A model generated the notes under the pieces. That model made no database searches and had not been told where the DNA came from. It worked only from the letters and a program-made list of their open reading frames with translations. Source: Lysinibacillus sp. FJAT-14745 (GTDB lineage Bacteria > Bacillota > Bacilli > Bacillales_A > Planococcaceae). From it: a stretch of 47,900 nt of DNA. Position 1 is the stretch's first letter, and each line of letters begins with the position of its first letter. The translations under genes were made by a program, and so were the position numbers. Location: contig NZ_LITM01000016.1 of NCBI RefSeq assembly GCF_001275675.1, positions 51,287 to 99,186 of the forward strand, given 5' to 3'. Of the stretch, positions 8,335-18,124 are shown one piece after another.

Positions 8335-8520
8335 TTAGACATGGAATAAAATTAATTTACCTGAGGAGTTCACAAGGCGATGAGTTTTGTTGGCAACACC
8401 TTTTTCTTCGATTTGTTGTAGACCGTTGATTTTTGCAGCCTCATCGTTTTCGAATTTCCATGTTTCATCAAACAAAGTTTCCCCAGTTTTTTCAAAAGCT
8501 GTAAAACGATAATTCTCCAT
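8335..8520 (-). CDS. Small YhzD-like protein
   Basis: A 61-residue soluble protein beginning MENYRFTAFEKTGETLFDET and ending THRLVNSSGKLILFHV. The Phe-Glu-Lys start and the GKLxLFHV end resemble the YhzD-like small protein family of Bacillus, which has no established function. The ribosome site GGGTGGGG precedes the ATG at 8520. It is convergent with yhaR across a strong hairpin. The family assignment is from memory and moderately sure; that it is a real gene is well supported by start signal and position. Confidence 0.75.
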   Translation of the reverse strand: MENYRFTAFEKTGETLFDETWKFENDEAAKINGLQQIEEKGVANKTHRLVNSSGKLILFHV

Positions 8521-8924
8521 ACAAACCCCACCCTTTACTTAAATATATATCTATTATACATAGAAGGTTTATAAACTTCACGGTAAAACTAGCGAATATT
8601 TCGATAAATTATGAAAGTTGTGGAAAATTTAAGGCAATACTATTCATGAACATTCTTTGAATACATTTCTCAACAAGCGTGAAGTATGATAAAATAGAAC
8701 AAATATTCGGTTCTAGCGTGATTCACGAATGTCTCATTAGAGAAATGAGACGAATAGCAGTTAGTAAATTATTGAAGTAGCAATTCTAATGTACTGAATT
8801 AATGACTGCATTACGAGTGATGAAAGAATGACGACAAGGTATAGATTATTGAACTTCTTTCAGCAAATGAATGTGAATTTAAGTTACTTTTCAGTAGGTG
8901 TTCAAACACAGCTGAAAAAGAGGA
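8521..8924. other. Intergenic stretch with hairpins, no gene found
   Basis: No credible coding frame is seen. GTCTCATT/AATGAGAC (about 8733-8753) and CTTTTCAG/CTGAAAAAG (about 8888-8921) form hairpins. A weak promoter-like TTCTCA-N17-TAAAAT occurs near 8667-8695. It could be the distal leader of the yhaONM transcript. Confidence 0.4.
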
Positions 8925-9260
8925 ACTCAGTCTAAGAACGCCACGTCCTGTGGCAACGACTGAGTGACCAACATCATGTTGGCCTAAAGCCTCCGGCGGA
9001 TGTCACGGAATCGGAAAGGAGTTCAATATAGGATGTTAGCCTAAAATCATCGCATCCATGCGATAACGGCAAACTGACCTGCATCGGTAAAAACGCCACG
9101 TCCTGTGGCATTACCGAAATGACCGACATCGTGTTGGCCCTCGGTAAAAACGCCACGTCCTGTGGCATTACCGAAATGACCGACGTCGTGTCGGCCCTCG
9201 GCAGGCCTAAGCACAAAGCCGATTCTGGACGCAATTATGCCGAGGAATAATTGATTATTT
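8925..9260 (+). promoter_or_regulatory. Structured repeat leader upstream of yhaO
   Basis: In order: an ACTCAGTC/GACTGAGT stem around the GCCAC-GTCCT-GTGGC hairpin; a CCAACA-TCA-TGTTGG hairpin (8968-8982); a module starting AAAGCCTCCGGCGGATGTCA (8986-9009); a TCGCAT/ATGCGA hairpin; two tandem units of TCGGTAA...GCCAC-GTCCT-GTGGC...TTACCGA (9084-9117 and 9141-9174), each followed by a CCGAC hairpin; and CAATTAT/ATAATTG ending about 20 bases before the yhaO start. From 8986 onward it matches the element ahead of lcfB. It may be a cis-acting RNA or an inserted repeat. Confidence 0.65.
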
Positions 9261-9271
9261 GAGGTGATTGG

Positions 9272-10486
9272 ATGTCAGCAATTCGTTTTTTCCATATGGC
9301 GGATTTACATTTAGATAGTCCATTTAAGGGCTTATTTGGTTTACCAGAGCAAAACTTTAAAAAGATTCGAACAAGTACTTTTGAAGCTTTTGATAAAATT
9401 ATTCAAAAAGCTATTCAGGAGAAACCTGATTTTTTACTGATTGTCGGTGATATATATGATGGTGAAAATCGTAGCTTACAGGCACAAAGACGATTTCAAG
9501 AAGCAATGGAGAAACTCTTTCAGCATAATATCCCGGTCATTTTAAGCTATGGTAATCACGATCACTTAAATGGTGCTTGGACACGCTTTGCTTTACCGAG
9601 CAACGTTTATGAATTACCAGCTGAAACAAGTGTTGTGCAACTAAAAATACGTGGTCAGCAAGTTAATATTTATGGTTTCAGCTATAGTGACCGTCATATA
9701 ACGAAATCAATGATTGATAGTTATCCTGTTGCACAGGACCAGCATGTTATTCATATTGGTATGCTTCATGGTAGTGAGGCTAGCGATACCTCGCATGCTG
9801 TTTATGCCCCTTTCACAAAAGATCAACTTCTTGAAAAAAACTATCATTACTGGGCTTTAGGACATATTCATAAACGTCAACTTTTACATCAAAATCCACC
9901 GATTGTTTATCCCGGCAATATTCAAAGCCGACATCGGAAAGAGCAGGGAATAAAGGGCTTCTATGACGTAACCTTGTCACAAACCTCAACTGACCTGGAA
10001 TTTGTGCCGACATCTACTGTTGTTTATAACAAGGTAGAGGTGGATTGTACGAATGTGTTTCATGCAAATGAACTACTAAAAAAATGTGAAGAAGTACTAA
10101 TGCTTAATCGCGGGGAGTATGGGGCATCTGTTATTGAACTCCATTTAAAAAATATAGATGAACAATCACAATCTTTATTTGAACATGCTACAGTTGATGC
10201 ATGGTTAGAAACTATTCGAGAAGCCGAGGATGGGATTGAACCGATGTGCTGGGTACAAAAGCTCGTGTTACATCAATCGGCAATATTGTATGAGCATACT
10301 GCTGCGACTGAATCGGTGATGAATTTAATGGAGCAATGGGATATTTCTGAATGGAAGGATATTTTAAAGGAATTGTACCAACATGCTGGTGGTGCAAGAC
10401 TGATTGAACCTTTAACAGAACAGGACATTAAAAATTTAATGCACAACGCGCAAGAATTATTAGCAGAAGAAATTCAAAGGGCGTGA
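9272..10486 (+). CDS. yhaO: DNA exonuclease of the SbcD/Mre11 type (YhaO)
   Basis: A 404-residue calcineurin-like metallophosphoesterase. The metal-binding motifs appear in order: ADLHLDSP (residue 10), VGDIYDG (about 58), GNHDH (about 91), GMLHGSE (about 166) and ALGHIHKRQ (about 196). These are the two-metal nuclease signatures of SbcD/Mre11. The family works with an SMC-like ATPase on broken or structured DNA ends, and the partner here is YhaN directly downstream. The ATG at 9272 has GAGGTGATT upstream. It is the first gene of the tightly packed yhaO-yhaN-yhaM operon and lies behind the structured repeat leader. Confidence 0.93.
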   Translation: MSAIRFFHMADLHLDSPFKGLFGLPEQNFKKIRTSTFEAFDKIIQKAIQEKPDFLLIVGDIYDGENRSLQAQRRFQEAMEKLFQHNIPVILSYGNHDHLNGAWTRFALPSNVYELPAETSVVQLKIRGQQVNIYGFSYSDRHITKSMIDSYPVAQDQHVIHIGMLHGSEASDTSHAVYAPFTKDQLLEKNYHYWALGHIHKRQLLHQNPPIVYPGNIQSRHRKEQGIKGFYDVTLSQTSTDLEFVPTSTVVYNKVEVDCTNVFHANELLKKCEEVLMLNRGEYGASVIELHLKNIDEQSQSLFEHATVDAWLETIREAEDGIEPMCWVQKLVLHQSAILYEHTAATESVMNLMEQWDISEWKDILKELYQHAGGARLIEPLTEQDIKNLMHNAQELLAEEIQRA

Positions 10487-10491
10487 ATAAC

Positions 10492-13383
10492 ATGCTAACG
10501 ATACAAAAAATCCAAATTTATGGCTTTGGCAAGCATGAAAATATCACCATTACTTTACATGAAGGTGTTACCATTTTTTATGGTATGAATGAAGCGGGTA
10601 AAACGACCATTCAACAGTTTATTTTACAAATGCTTTTCGGATTTCCTACGAGGCAGCAGACACAACGTAAATATGAGCCGAAAGTATCGACTAAATTCGG
10701 TGGTCAGCTTACGATTTGGCATCCAACGTATGGGCAATGCTCGATAGAACGTATTAAAGGCAAGGCAGCTGGAGATGTCACAGTTTATCTAGAAGACGGA
10801 ACAATGGGGCATGAGGAGCTGTTAGCAAAACTATTATATGGTTATTCAAAAGCCTCCTTTGAGTCCATTTTCTCCTTTTCATTACATGAGCTACAGGGCA
10901 TTGAAAAAATGTCAGAGGAAGAGTTAACACATTTGTTGCTTGCCTCTGGGACAACAGGGATTCAACAGCTATCGTCTGTAGAAAAGAAATTGGACAAAGA
11001 TGCTAGTGAGCTTTTTAAAAAAGCCGGCAAAGTGCCACTTATTAATCAAAAATTGGAGCATTTAAAAAGGCTGGAACGCACCATTAAACAAGAGCAAGGT
11101 AATATTCAGACCTTTGAGGATAAATTATTACAATTACAAAAGCTCGATCAAAGGCTAGAGGGGTTATATAGTCAGCAAAAAACACAGCAGCAACATTGGC
11201 AGCAGCTCACAATTCTTAAGCAGGCTATGCCACTTATCAAACAGCAAAAAGTTTTCGAACAGGCGCAAAAAAGCTATGAACATGTTCAGTTTCCACCAGA
11301 AGGGATTCGACGTTATGAGCAATTAAAAGATCGGCTTATGCATGAAACACTACAAATGGAGCAGCTGAAGGAGCAGTATCAGGCACTACAACATAAGCTA
11401 CAATTAACAATGGACGAGCAAGCTATTACTGAAATGGCTCGTCTTGTGAATAAGGAAGCAACATGGAATCAGTTAGTTGTTAAGGAACAGAACTTAATGG
11501 ATGAGCTGTATTTAATCGAGCAAGAAATAGAAGCTCAGTTCCGTTTATTAGGTGTTCAGGAAAAAACAGCGCAGGATATTTTGCTTGAAGAAACAGTATC
11601 ATTACAGCAAGAGGAACAATTCCAACAACAGTTAAGCCTATTAGAAGAAGCAGAAGACGAGCTGAAATTTCATTTGCGTTCGTTGGAGCAACTACATGCA
11701 GAATTAGATACAATCGCTCAACTGAAACAACAGCTTCAACAGGAGTCATTATCTACAGAGGAAGAACATATTTTAGCAGAGTGGCCTCAACGTAAGCGAA
11801 AGCTTGAACAATTGCGTTTTGGAAGGTCACAACGCTCGAAACAACAACAACCAAGTGTTTTTATATTTATTGTGTTAGCCATAAGTGTACTTTCGTTTAT
11901 CTATGGTGTTATGGAAAAGAATATAGCTGTAATCGTTGTAGGAGTGGTTATGTCACTGATCATAATTTTATATTTGAAATTTGCTAGACAAGCACATGAA
12001 GCGCCGAGTAAACAACAGAATCAGCAAATACGTGAGTTAGAGCAGGAGGAAAATATGGCTCAAGCCATCCTGCTAAAAAAACAAAAACTTGAAGATCGCT
12101 GGTTACATGTAAATGAGCAACAACAAGAAAAAGAACGTCAATATGTGAAACTTGAATATAAAATTCAGCGGGCTGAGCAGGTCAATGAAGAGACCACTCA
12201 GTCGCTTCAACATTTTTTAGGACGCTATCGGCTAGAGGGGAATATACCGAAAACATTATTACCAGAGCTGTTTATGCGCATTCGTGGTGCTCAAGAATTG
12301 GCAGCCAAAAAGAAGAGCACATTTACGCTGCTACAAACAGTACAAACGGAGAAAATCGAGCTCCTAGAACAAGCACAGCGAGTCTTAAAGGCAGAGTATA
12401 GTGAGCAAGAAATCTTTATGCATGTTCGTAATACATTTCTTACTTTACAGCAGGAGCAACAGATATCCCAACAAGCAAAAGAGCAGTTGACTAGCCTTCA
12501 GACCAAAATTCAAGGAGTGCAATCATATATAGACAGCTATGAGTCTGAAATTACTCAGTTATTTAAGGCCGCGAATGTTCAATCAGAGAAGGTTTATTAT
12601 GAAACTCATGAACAATTTGAGCAACAACAAAAAATAACAACAGAACTTCAAGCCATTCAGAGTCAGCTAGCCTCGCTGAATGTAGACAACGAACAGACAT
12701 TGATAGATGAGGAACAGTTTAATGAAAAACTACTTACTTTAGAAGAAGAGCGGGGCGTAATGCAGGTTGCAATAGATCATTGCTTAGAACAACGCGCGAC
12801 ACTACAAATTCAAAAGGAGAATCTTCTAAATGACGAGAAATATGGTCAGTTGCTTCAACAGTTTGAAGAAGAGAAATCAGTGTTGCAACAGCTCATAGGA
12901 CAATGGGCTACGAAAAAGGCATTGGCTACTGCGATTCATGAAACATTGTTCCGCCTAAGAGAAGAAAAACTACCATATGTTTTGACAGAGGTTAATGCAA
13001 TATTTAATTTGTTAACAGGTGGACGTTACGATAAGCTTTTCATTAATGATGAAGGCTATTTTGTTACACAGGATGTTTCTGGAATACGTTATCAAATGGC
13101 GGAATTATCACAGGCAACGAAGGAGCAAGCTTATATTTCGTTGCGCATGGCATTAGCAAAAACGCTTACAACTTCTGCTCCATTTCCATTTATTATGGAC
13201 GATCCTTTTGTCCATTTTGATCGAAACCGTACAGACAAAATGGTACAATTAATGAAAGAAGTAGGATATGAACGTCAAATTTTATATTTTACTTGCCATG
13301 ACGTGATGCTCGAACATTGGCAGAAAGAGCAAATTGTCGATGTAGGAGTACTAGCAAATGAAAGGGGAGTGGCGTCAACATGA
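10492..13383 (+). CDS. yhaN: SbcC/Rad50-like ATPase with central membrane hairpin (YhaN)
   Basis: A 963-residue ATPase, partner of the YhaO nuclease. Walker A (GMNEAGKTT) is near residue 34, and Walker B ([11 protein letters not shown]) near residue 900, at the opposite ends of a long Gln/Glu-rich coiled coil, as in Rad50/SbcC. Two hydrophobic segments lie in the middle (about residues 453-495, [17 protein letters not shown] and onward), so it is probably membrane-tethered. The chosen ATG at 10492 lies ten bases after AAAGGG. A GTG at 10483 overlaps the yhaO stop but has only one base of spacing. Its end overlaps yhaM by four bases. Confidence 0.92.
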   Translation: MLTIQKIQIYGFGKHENITITLHEGVTIFYGMNEAGKTTIQQFILQMLFGFPTRQQTQRKYEPKVSTKFGGQLTIWHPTYGQCSIERIKGKAAGDVTVYLEDGTMGHEELLAKLLYGYSKASFESIFSFSLHELQGIEKMSEEELTHLLLASGTTGIQQLSSVEKKLDKDASELFKKAGKVPLINQKLEHLKRLERTIKQEQGNIQTFEDKLLQLQKLDQRLEGLYSQQKTQQQHWQQLTILKQAMPLIKQQKVFEQAQKSYEHVQFPPEGIRRYEQLKDRLMHETLQMEQLKEQYQALQHKLQLTMDEQAITEMARLVNKEATWNQLVVKEQNLMDELYLIEQEIEAQFRLLGVQEKTAQDILLEETVSLQQEEQFQQQLSLLEEAEDELKFHLRSLEQLHAELDTIAQLKQQLQQESLSTEEEHILAEWPQRKRKLEQLRFGRSQRSKQQQPSVFIFIVLAISVLSFIYGVMEKNIAVIVVGVVMSLIIILYLKFARQAHEAPSKQQNQQIRELEQEENMAQAILLKKQKLEDRWLHVNEQQQEKERQYVKLEYKIQRAEQVNEETTQSLQHFLGRYRLEGNIPKTLLPELFMRIRGAQELAAKKKSTFTLLQTVQTEKIELLEQAQRVLKAEYSEQEIFMHVRNTFLTLQQEQQISQQAKEQLTSLQTKIQGVQSYIDSYESEITQLFKAANVQSEKVYYETHEQFEQQQKITTELQAIQSQLASLNVDNEQTLIDEEQFNEKLLTLEEERGVMQVAIDHCLEQRATLQIQKENLLNDEKYGQLLQQFEEEKSVLQQLIGQWATKKALATAIHETLFRLREEKLPYVLTEVNAIFNLLTGGRYDKLFINDEGYFVTQDVSGIRYQMAELSQATKEQAYISLRMALAKTLTTSAPFPFIMDDPFVHFDRNRTDKMVQLMKEVGYERQILYFTCHDVMLEHWQKEQIVDVGVLANERGVAST

Positions 13384-14315
13384 AGGGTATTACGACGCTC
13401 CAGGTTGGAGAATCAGTTGATCAATTTTTATTAATTAAACAGGCGATAAAAGGGGTTACTACAGTTGGAAAGCCATTTATGTCACTGTTATTACAAGATA
13501 AAAGTGGAGATATTGAGGCAAAGCTATGGGATACAAATGAAGAGCATGAAAAAATGTATCACGCTGAGGCGATTGTCCGTGTAGGTGGAGAAATTCATGA
13601 CTACCGCGGCAAAAATCAACTGCGTATAAAATCAATCCGTGTAGCAAAACCAGAGGAGGGAATTGCAATTAATGATTTAGTTCCTTCCTCAGCAACTCCA
13701 AAAGAAGAATTATATGAAGAATTGACGCAATTTTTCTTTGATATTAAAAATCCGAATATATCACGAATTACACGTGCAACTATTAAAAAACATCAGGATG
13801 CTATTTTAGTATATCCAGCTGCAACGAAAAATCATCATGATTATGCGTCTGGTCTATTGGATCATATGGTGTCAATGTTAAGACTCGGAAAAGCAATTGC
13901 TGATTTATATCCTACATTAAATCGAGATCTGTTATATGCAGGGATTATTCTGCATGATATCGGCAAGGTAGTTGAGCTATCAGGGCCAGTTGCAACAATG
14001 TATACTGTTGAAGGAAATTTACTCGGTCATATTACTATTATGGTCAATGAAATTGCCAAAATTGCTAGTGAACTAGAAATCGAGGGCGAGGAAGTCATGC
14101 TATTGCAACATATGGTGCTATCTCATCACGGTAAAGAAGAATGGGGCAGCCCGAAAAAACCGATGATTCAAGAAGCGGAAATCTTGCATTATATTGATAA
14201 TATTGATGCAAAGATGAATATGCTAACACGAGCATTAGGCAAAACTGCGCCAGGTGAATTTACTGAGCGACTATTCCCACTTGATAATCGATCGTTTTAT
14301 AAGCCGACTATTTAG
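13380..14315 (+). CDS. yhaM: 3'-5' exoribonuclease YhaM
   Basis: A 311-residue nuclease; the B. subtilis protein has 314. An N-terminal OB-fold domain (about 10-100, [22 protein letters not shown]) binds nucleic acid. A C-terminal HD domain (about 160-290) shows [20 protein letters not shown] and LSHHG, which coordinate metal. The family trims RNA, and to some extent single-stranded DNA, from the 3' end. Its ATG overlaps the yhaN stop (ATGA), so translation is coupled, and a terminator follows. Grouping with the YhaO/YhaN pair suggests joint nucleic-acid end processing; that link is inferred. Confidence 0.95.
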   Translation: MKGITTLQVGESVDQFLLIKQAIKGVTTVGKPFMSLLLQDKSGDIEAKLWDTNEEHEKMYHAEAIVRVGGEIHDYRGKNQLRIKSIRVAKPEEGIAINDLVPSSATPKEELYEELTQFFFDIKNPNISRITRATIKKHQDAILVYPAATKNHHDYASGLLDHMVSMLRLGKAIADLYPTLNRDLLYAGIILHDIGKVVELSGPVATMYTVEGNLLGHITIMVNEIAKIASELEIEGEEVMLLQHMVLSHHGKEEWGSPKKPMIQEAEILHYIDNIDAKMNMLTRALGKTAPGEFTERLFPLDNRSFYKPTI

Positions 14316-14379
14316 TAAATGTGAAAAAGATGTAAGCTTTATCCCTTAAATCAAAAAATGAAATAGCATGTAAAAAGAA

Positions 14380-14422
14380 AGAGGATTCATTTTGACAAAA
14401 ATTTATTCAAAATGAATCCTCT
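14380..14422 (+). terminator. yhaONM operon terminator
   Basis: A 16-bp perfect stem, AGAGGATTCATTTTGA and its complement, followed by TCTTTTG. Confidence 0.85.
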
Positions 14423-14490
14423 TCTTTTGCATTACATACGTGTTTTTAAGATACTTTTGATCAATATTATTTCAAAGCGGCAATATAGAA

Positions 14491-14520
14491 AAGGGATACG
14501 CCTGTATAAGCGTATCCCTT
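14491..14520 (-). terminator. prsA terminator
   Basis: AAGGGATACG and CGTATCCCTT form a 10-bp stem; on the minus strand it is followed by TTTTC. It lies 30 bases after the prsA stop codon. Confidence 0.8.
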
Positions 14521-14550
14521 CTTCATATAGTAAAATAACAACTGTTTAGA

Positions 14551-15525
14551 TTATTTCTTTTCAGTATCTTTAGCTTTGTCGTCTTTACTTTCTTTATTAG
14601 CTTTTTCTTCAGCTTTTTTAGCTGCTTCTTCAGCAGCTTTAGCTTGCTCTTCACTTGTTGTTGTAAGGGCCTTGATAGCTGGTTCTAATTCTTTATCAGA
14701 TGTTTTTACATCAGCATCTTTAGCCATTTTTGCAACGATATCTTTAAGAACTTGTTGTTCTTGACCTGTTTGCACTAATTTTTGTAGCATTTGTGAACGG
14801 ATGTTTGCTTCTTCGTCTTTGAATGAGCCAACACCTTTTACATCACGCTTGTCCGTAACTTCAATAACGTGGTAACCAAAGTTTGTTTTAACTGGTTCAC
14901 TTAATGTATTTACAGGAAGGGCATAAGCAGCATCATTAAATTCATCTACCATTGCACCAACAGAGAACCAACCAAGCTCTCCACCTTTTTGAGCAGAGCC
15001 AGTATCAGTTGAGTATTCTTTTGCTACATCTGCAAATTTAGCGCCGCCTTTGATTTTGGCAATAACTTCTTTAGCTGTTTTCTCATCTGCTACTAAAATA
15101 TGACGAGCATTTAACTCTGTTTTCATTTGCTCATAATGTTTTTTTACATCTTTTTCTGTAAATGCTTTATCTTTTAAAGCCTTTTCTGAAAGAAGCTGAA
15201 TACGTAAAGCATCTTTATAGCCTTCCTCAGTCAAGCCGTTCTGAGCAAGTGTTTCGGCAAAGTTAGCACCGAATTGTGAAGCAGTTGCGTCATATGCTTC
15301 TTTGATTTCTTTATCTGATACTTTATATTTGTCCGCTAATACTTTTTCAGTCAACATTTGTTCAAGTATCTTAGAACCTGCTAAAGATTTTGATGTTTTG
15401 TTAAAGTCAGCAACTGTAATGTCGCCCACTTTTGAAGTTGCAATCGTTTTGTTGTCCCCTCCGCTACAAGCACCAAGCGCTAATACCGAAGCAGCTAATG
15501 TTAAAGATAAAACTGTCTTTTTCAT
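14551..15525 (-). CDS. prsA: Foldase lipoprotein PrsA (peptidyl-prolyl isomerase)
   Basis: A 324-residue lipoprotein that folds exported proteins at the outer face of the membrane. The signal peptide ends in the lipobox LGAC (Cys20), to be lipid-modified. A chaperone-like region follows. A parvulin/PPIC domain spans about 135-225 (NARHILVADEKTA, GGELGWFSVGAMV, VKTNFGYHVIEV). The C-terminal tail, from about 280, is a Lys/Glu/Ala-rich segment with low complexity, longer than in B. subtilis PrsA. AAGGAGAG precedes the ATG at 15525. Its location beside yhaM and hpr matches B. subtilis. It is a single-gene transcript. Confidence 0.97.
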   Translation of the reverse strand: MKKTVLSLTLAASVLALGACSGGDNKTIATSKVGDITVADFNKTSKSLAGSKILEQMLTEKVLADKYKVSDKEIKEAYDATASQFGANFAETLAQNGLTEEGYKDALRIQLLSEKALKDKAFTEKDVKKHYEQMKTELNARHILVADEKTAKEVIAKIKGGAKFADVAKEYSTDTGSAQKGGELGWFSVGAMVDEFNDAAYALPVNTLSEPVKTNFGYHVIEVTDKRDVKGVGSFKDEEANIRSQMLQKLVQTGQEQQVLKDIVAKMAKDADVKTSDKELEPAIKALTTTSEEQAKAAEEAAKKAEEKANKESKDDKAKDTEKK

Positions 15526-15669
15526 AGTGGATATTCTCTCCTTACAATGGTTTCGTCCATTTTTTACTATAACATAAACGTTTTAAAAACAAAATGGTTC
15601 CCCCTTGAGTATAGCCTATATTTCAAATTTTCAAGCGCATAGGATATAGAAAAGAAAGGGGGTGAAGTT

Positions 15670-15774
15670 ATGAGCAGCGGAGGATACGGTGGCGGTGGCT
15701 ACGGCTCAGGCTTTGCTTTATTAGTTGTGTTATTTATTTTATTAATTATTGTTGGTGCAGCGTTCCTATACTAA
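15670..15774 (+). CDS. YjcZ-family small sporulation-type peptide
   Basis: A 34-residue peptide: a Gly/Tyr/Ser-rich head ([17 protein letters not shown]) followed by a single hydrophobic helix to the C-terminus ([14 protein letters not shown]). This is the typical layout of the YjcZ/SscA family, small proteins linked to spores in Bacillales. AAAGGGGGTG, an excellent ribosome site, precedes the ATG, and a terminator follows 15 bases after the stop. The gene is easily missed by length cut-offs. Confidence 0.9.
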   Translation: MSSGGYGGGGYGSGFALLVVLFILLIIVGAAFLY

Positions 15775-15788
15775 TTAATAAAAATGGC

Positions 15789-15821
15789 GAAAAGCTAAGG
15801 GTTTAACGTCCTTAGCTTTTC
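15789..15821 (+). terminator. Terminator of the YjcZ-family gene
   Basis: GAAAAGCTAAGG and CCTTAGCTTTTC form a perfect 12-bp stem with a nine-base loop, then TTT. Confidence 0.85.
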
Positions 15822-15948
15822 TTTACAATGTAAGCATTCGCGCAGTATGCTTGAGATCACGTCCGCAATAATATGATTGGTCAGGCTGAGTTGTCACATA
15901 AGGTGTACAATTTATCTCTATACGTGCGAGATGCACTTTTCTTTTTAA

Positions 15949-16134
15949 CTATACTGCATATAAAACTTCAATATAAAATGAGACAAGTAAAATTGTAATA
16001 AGTATATTTATAGTTCGGAATACTTTTGGTTGTTTTTCTTCGGGAATCTCACGTCGCATGCACAGCGCATAAGTCATGCGGTTTATTTGAAATAAATAGA
16101 ATACCGAGAATAGAACTACAATCATTAAAAGCAA
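15949..16134 (-). CDS. Small two-helix membrane protein, unknown function
   Basis: 61 residues with two hydrophobic segments (about 1-20 and 42-60) around a charged cytosolic-type loop (CMRREIPEEKQPKVFR). I do not recognise a family. The start is a TTG at 16134, six bases after GGGGAGGA; the next ATG is three codons later but too far from that site. It lies alone on the minus strand between the YjcZ-family gene and the DUF3267-like gene. Confidence 0.6.
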   Translation of the reverse strand: MLLMIVVLFSVFYLFQINRMTYALCMRREIPEEKQPKVFRTINILITILLVSFYIEVLYAV

Positions 16135-16204
16135 GTCTATTCCTCCCCTCTTTCAGTATTATTAGCATAACAAAAAACGTCAATAAAACACAAGTACAAG
16201 CAAT

Positions 16205-16750
16205 TTAGTGAACAGTAGGCGGCACTAAAATTTCATAACCTTTAGGCGTCTCCTCAATCTGGGAGTCTTTAGGTGAATTCAATAAATATTTCACATATAG
16301 AATATCAATTACACATAGACTACAATGGTAAGCTAAAAGTAACGTACCATAATGGGTATACGCAGGGAATAGTAGTGTACCTAATAAAATGCTTGTATTT
16401 AAAACAATAAATGGTGTGAGTAAAGCTAAAACATAACGATTTTTCGATAAAGGTTCACGGATACGCATGTGTAGAACCGGAATAACATAAAATTGAGTAC
16501 GCACACGCAATTTTAAATGTTGACGTAAATCATACAATGCTAGAAAGTGTAAGCATTTATGGATTGGATAGATTGCAAATATAGTAATAACAAATAACCA
16601 AAACAACTGATCATTATAGTGCTCGTCATTAAATAAATTTAATGTCACATAGGAAAGAGAAAAGACAGTAAAAAAAACAAATATAGACATGATCATAATA
16701 CGCGTTGTTCCGTAATGATGTTCAAGATTTAATATTTTCCAACAATGCAT
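16205..16750 (-). CDS. DUF3267-like integral membrane protein with a degenerate HExxH
   Basis: A 181-residue membrane protein with about four hydrophobic segments. The arrangement resembles the DUF3267 family of putative membrane zinc peptidases, which carry an HExxH near the second helix. Here the matching stretch reads IHKCLHFLALYD: both histidines are present but the glutamate is replaced by lysine, so peptidase activity is doubtful. The ATG at 16750 follows GGAG at good spacing; an in-frame ATG 21 codons earlier has none. It lies downstream of scoC, separated by a terminator. Family assignment is tentative. Confidence 0.6.
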   Translation of the reverse strand: MHCWKILNLEHHYGTTRIMIMSIFVFFTVFSLSYVTLNLFNDEHYNDQLFWLFVITIFAIYPIHKCLHFLALYDLRQHLKLRVRTQFYVIPVLHMRIREPLSKNRYVLALLTPFIVLNTSILLGTLLFPAYTHYGTLLLAYHCSLCVIDILYVKYLLNSPKDSQIEETPKGYEILVPPTVH

Positions 16751-16815
16751 GTTTATCAACTCCGTAATATGAATGGTCCTATTTAATGTAAATTGATTTA
16801 TGTTAGATTGCAAGA

Positions 16816-16856
16816 AAAAGGAGGTATCTCAGAAAAATTTCTGAAGTACCTCTTTT
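16816..16856 (-). terminator. scoC terminator
   Basis: On the minus strand, AAAAGAGGTA...CAG pairs with CTG...TACCTCCTTTT around an AAATTTTT loop, ending in a T run. It follows the scoC stop by about 80 bases. Confidence 0.75.
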
Positions 16857-16935
16857 AGCATGATTTTATAAGCTACTACGGCCATTAAGTTATAGTTTAC
16901 GAACAACTGACCCTAAATGCCTAATAGTTTCACTT

Positions 16936-17496
16936 TCATCCTTTTACAGCTGAACGTTCTTCTATCGTGTCAAAGGAATCACGGAAGTGCTGGAAGGAAC
17001 GTTCAAAAATGTCGATGAAGTCCTCTCCATAGATATTACGAATAACAGCCATAACATCTAAAAATTCTGGGAAGCGGCCGTATAGGTCTTTTAAAGCTAG
17101 TGAGCCTTCTAGCACAGAATGATACGTATTATGATAATTACTATTCATTTCAACAATAAGTTCTGTACCTGCTTCTGTTAACTCAACGTACGTATTACGC
17201 TTGTCGTCATCTCTCTTTGAAAACTTAAGGAATCCACGCTCTTCTAATTTCTTTGAAAAATTAAATGCTGTGGAAACGTGCATAACCCCGAATTTTGCCA
17301 CATCAGAAATTGAAGCCCCTTTTAAATGATACGAAATCCATAAAATATGATGTTCATTAATATTTAAATCGTAGGGTTTAATCCATTGCTGCCAATCTTT
17401 TTCAACTGCTTTCCATAAGGCTTTTGATAATTGCGCAATTCTTTGACTATAAAGCATCGCTTCTTTTTGAGTGTATAAGTCCTCTGACAAAGCCAT
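16936..17496 (-). CDS. scoC: MarR-type transition-state regulator ScoC (Hpr)
   Basis: A 186-residue DNA-binding protein very similar to B. subtilis Hpr/ScoC, which represses protease genes and other transition-phase functions. The segment from [19 protein letters not shown] through [19 protein letters not shown] and [20 protein letters not shown] is close to the known protein and covers the winged-helix domain (about 20-120). The wing carries [13 protein letters not shown]. The C-terminal tail is shorter than in B. subtilis (203 residues). Start choice is open: ATG 17496 and GTG 17499 sit too close to AGGTG, while TTG 17490 is better spaced. It is a single-gene unit. Confidence 0.95.
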   Translation of the reverse strand: MALSEDLYTQKEAMLYSQRIAQLSKALWKAVEKDWQQWIKPYDLNINEHHILWISYHLKGASISDVAKFGVMHVSTAFNFSKKLEERGFLKFSKRDDDKRNTYVELTEAGTELIVEMNSNYHNTYHSVLEGSLALKDLYGRFPEFLDVMAVIRNIYGEDFIDIFERSFQHFRDSFDTIEERSAVKG

Positions 17497-17651
17497 CACC
17501 TACTGCTTTCTTTAACATTTTAAAAATATTATAGCAATAAAGGAAAAAAGTTTAAAGTTAGAAAAATTAAAAAATTGAAAAGTGGCTAAAAAATAATATT
17601 ATAGAGATTGAATTTGATGAAAATATGATTTTTTATCAGTGTGCAAGGACT

Positions 17652-18047
17652 TTAGTCGCCAATTTTTTCTTGCGGTTTTTTCTTTTTTTCTGTAAATTGT
17701 GCAACGTTTTTCTCGATTTCGCTTAATGAATTCTGTAATGCTTCTATTTCTTGTTGTAAGTTATTTTTTGATGGTTCGATTTCTTCAGTAAATGTAGTAA
17801 TAGTTTGTTTTAAATCATTTATTATTAGTGGTATATTATTTTTTATTTCATTTGTGAGTGAATCAACGGATTGTTTAACTGTGCCTGCTTGCTGTTTTAC
17901 ATCTAAAAGCTTGTCCTTTGTGCTTGCAGTATTTGCTCGCAAATTGGCACGTAATTGTTGTCCTGATTGAGGAGTTGAAAAAAGTACAGCGATTGTACCA
18001 CCGACAATCCCAGCTGTCAGTCCAAATAAAAATGGTTTTGCTTTCAT
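17652..18047 (-). CDS. yhaH: YtxH-domain protein (YhaH-like)
   Basis: 131 residues. The N-terminal Gly-rich membrane segment (FLFGLTAGIVGGTIAVLFSTP) followed by SGQQLR is the YtxH-domain signature. The rest is a long amphipathic, probably coiled-coil, stretch (about 40-125). These proteins are associated with general stress in Bacillus; no enzymatic role is known. GAGG precedes the ATG at 18047. It lies between scoC and trpP as yhaH does in B. subtilis, which supports the name. Confidence 0.88.
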   Translation of the reverse strand: MKAKPFLFGLTAGIVGGTIAVLFSTPQSGQQLRANLRANTASTKDKLLDVKQQAGTVKQSVDSLTNEIKNNIPLIINDLKQTITTFTEEIEPSKNNLQQEIEALQNSLSEIEKNVAQFTEKKKKPQEKIGD

Positions 18048-18124
18048 ATTGAATACCTCATTTCTGTAATGATCATTGTTACTTACTATTAAACCATGAA
18101 AAGCACATTTACAAAAAGAAAAAA

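Noticed and set aside
8986-9138. c-di-GMP-I (GEMM) riboswitch, because of AAAGCCTCCGG
   Set aside because: The short string resembles a GEMM segment, but the other conserved parts and the tetraloop-receptor arrangement are not seen. The conserved hairpins here are different.
8974-9234. Minus-strand frame of 86 codons with an internal duplicated peptide
   Set aside because: It is antisense to the structured repeats, and the duplication simply reflects the two hairpin units.
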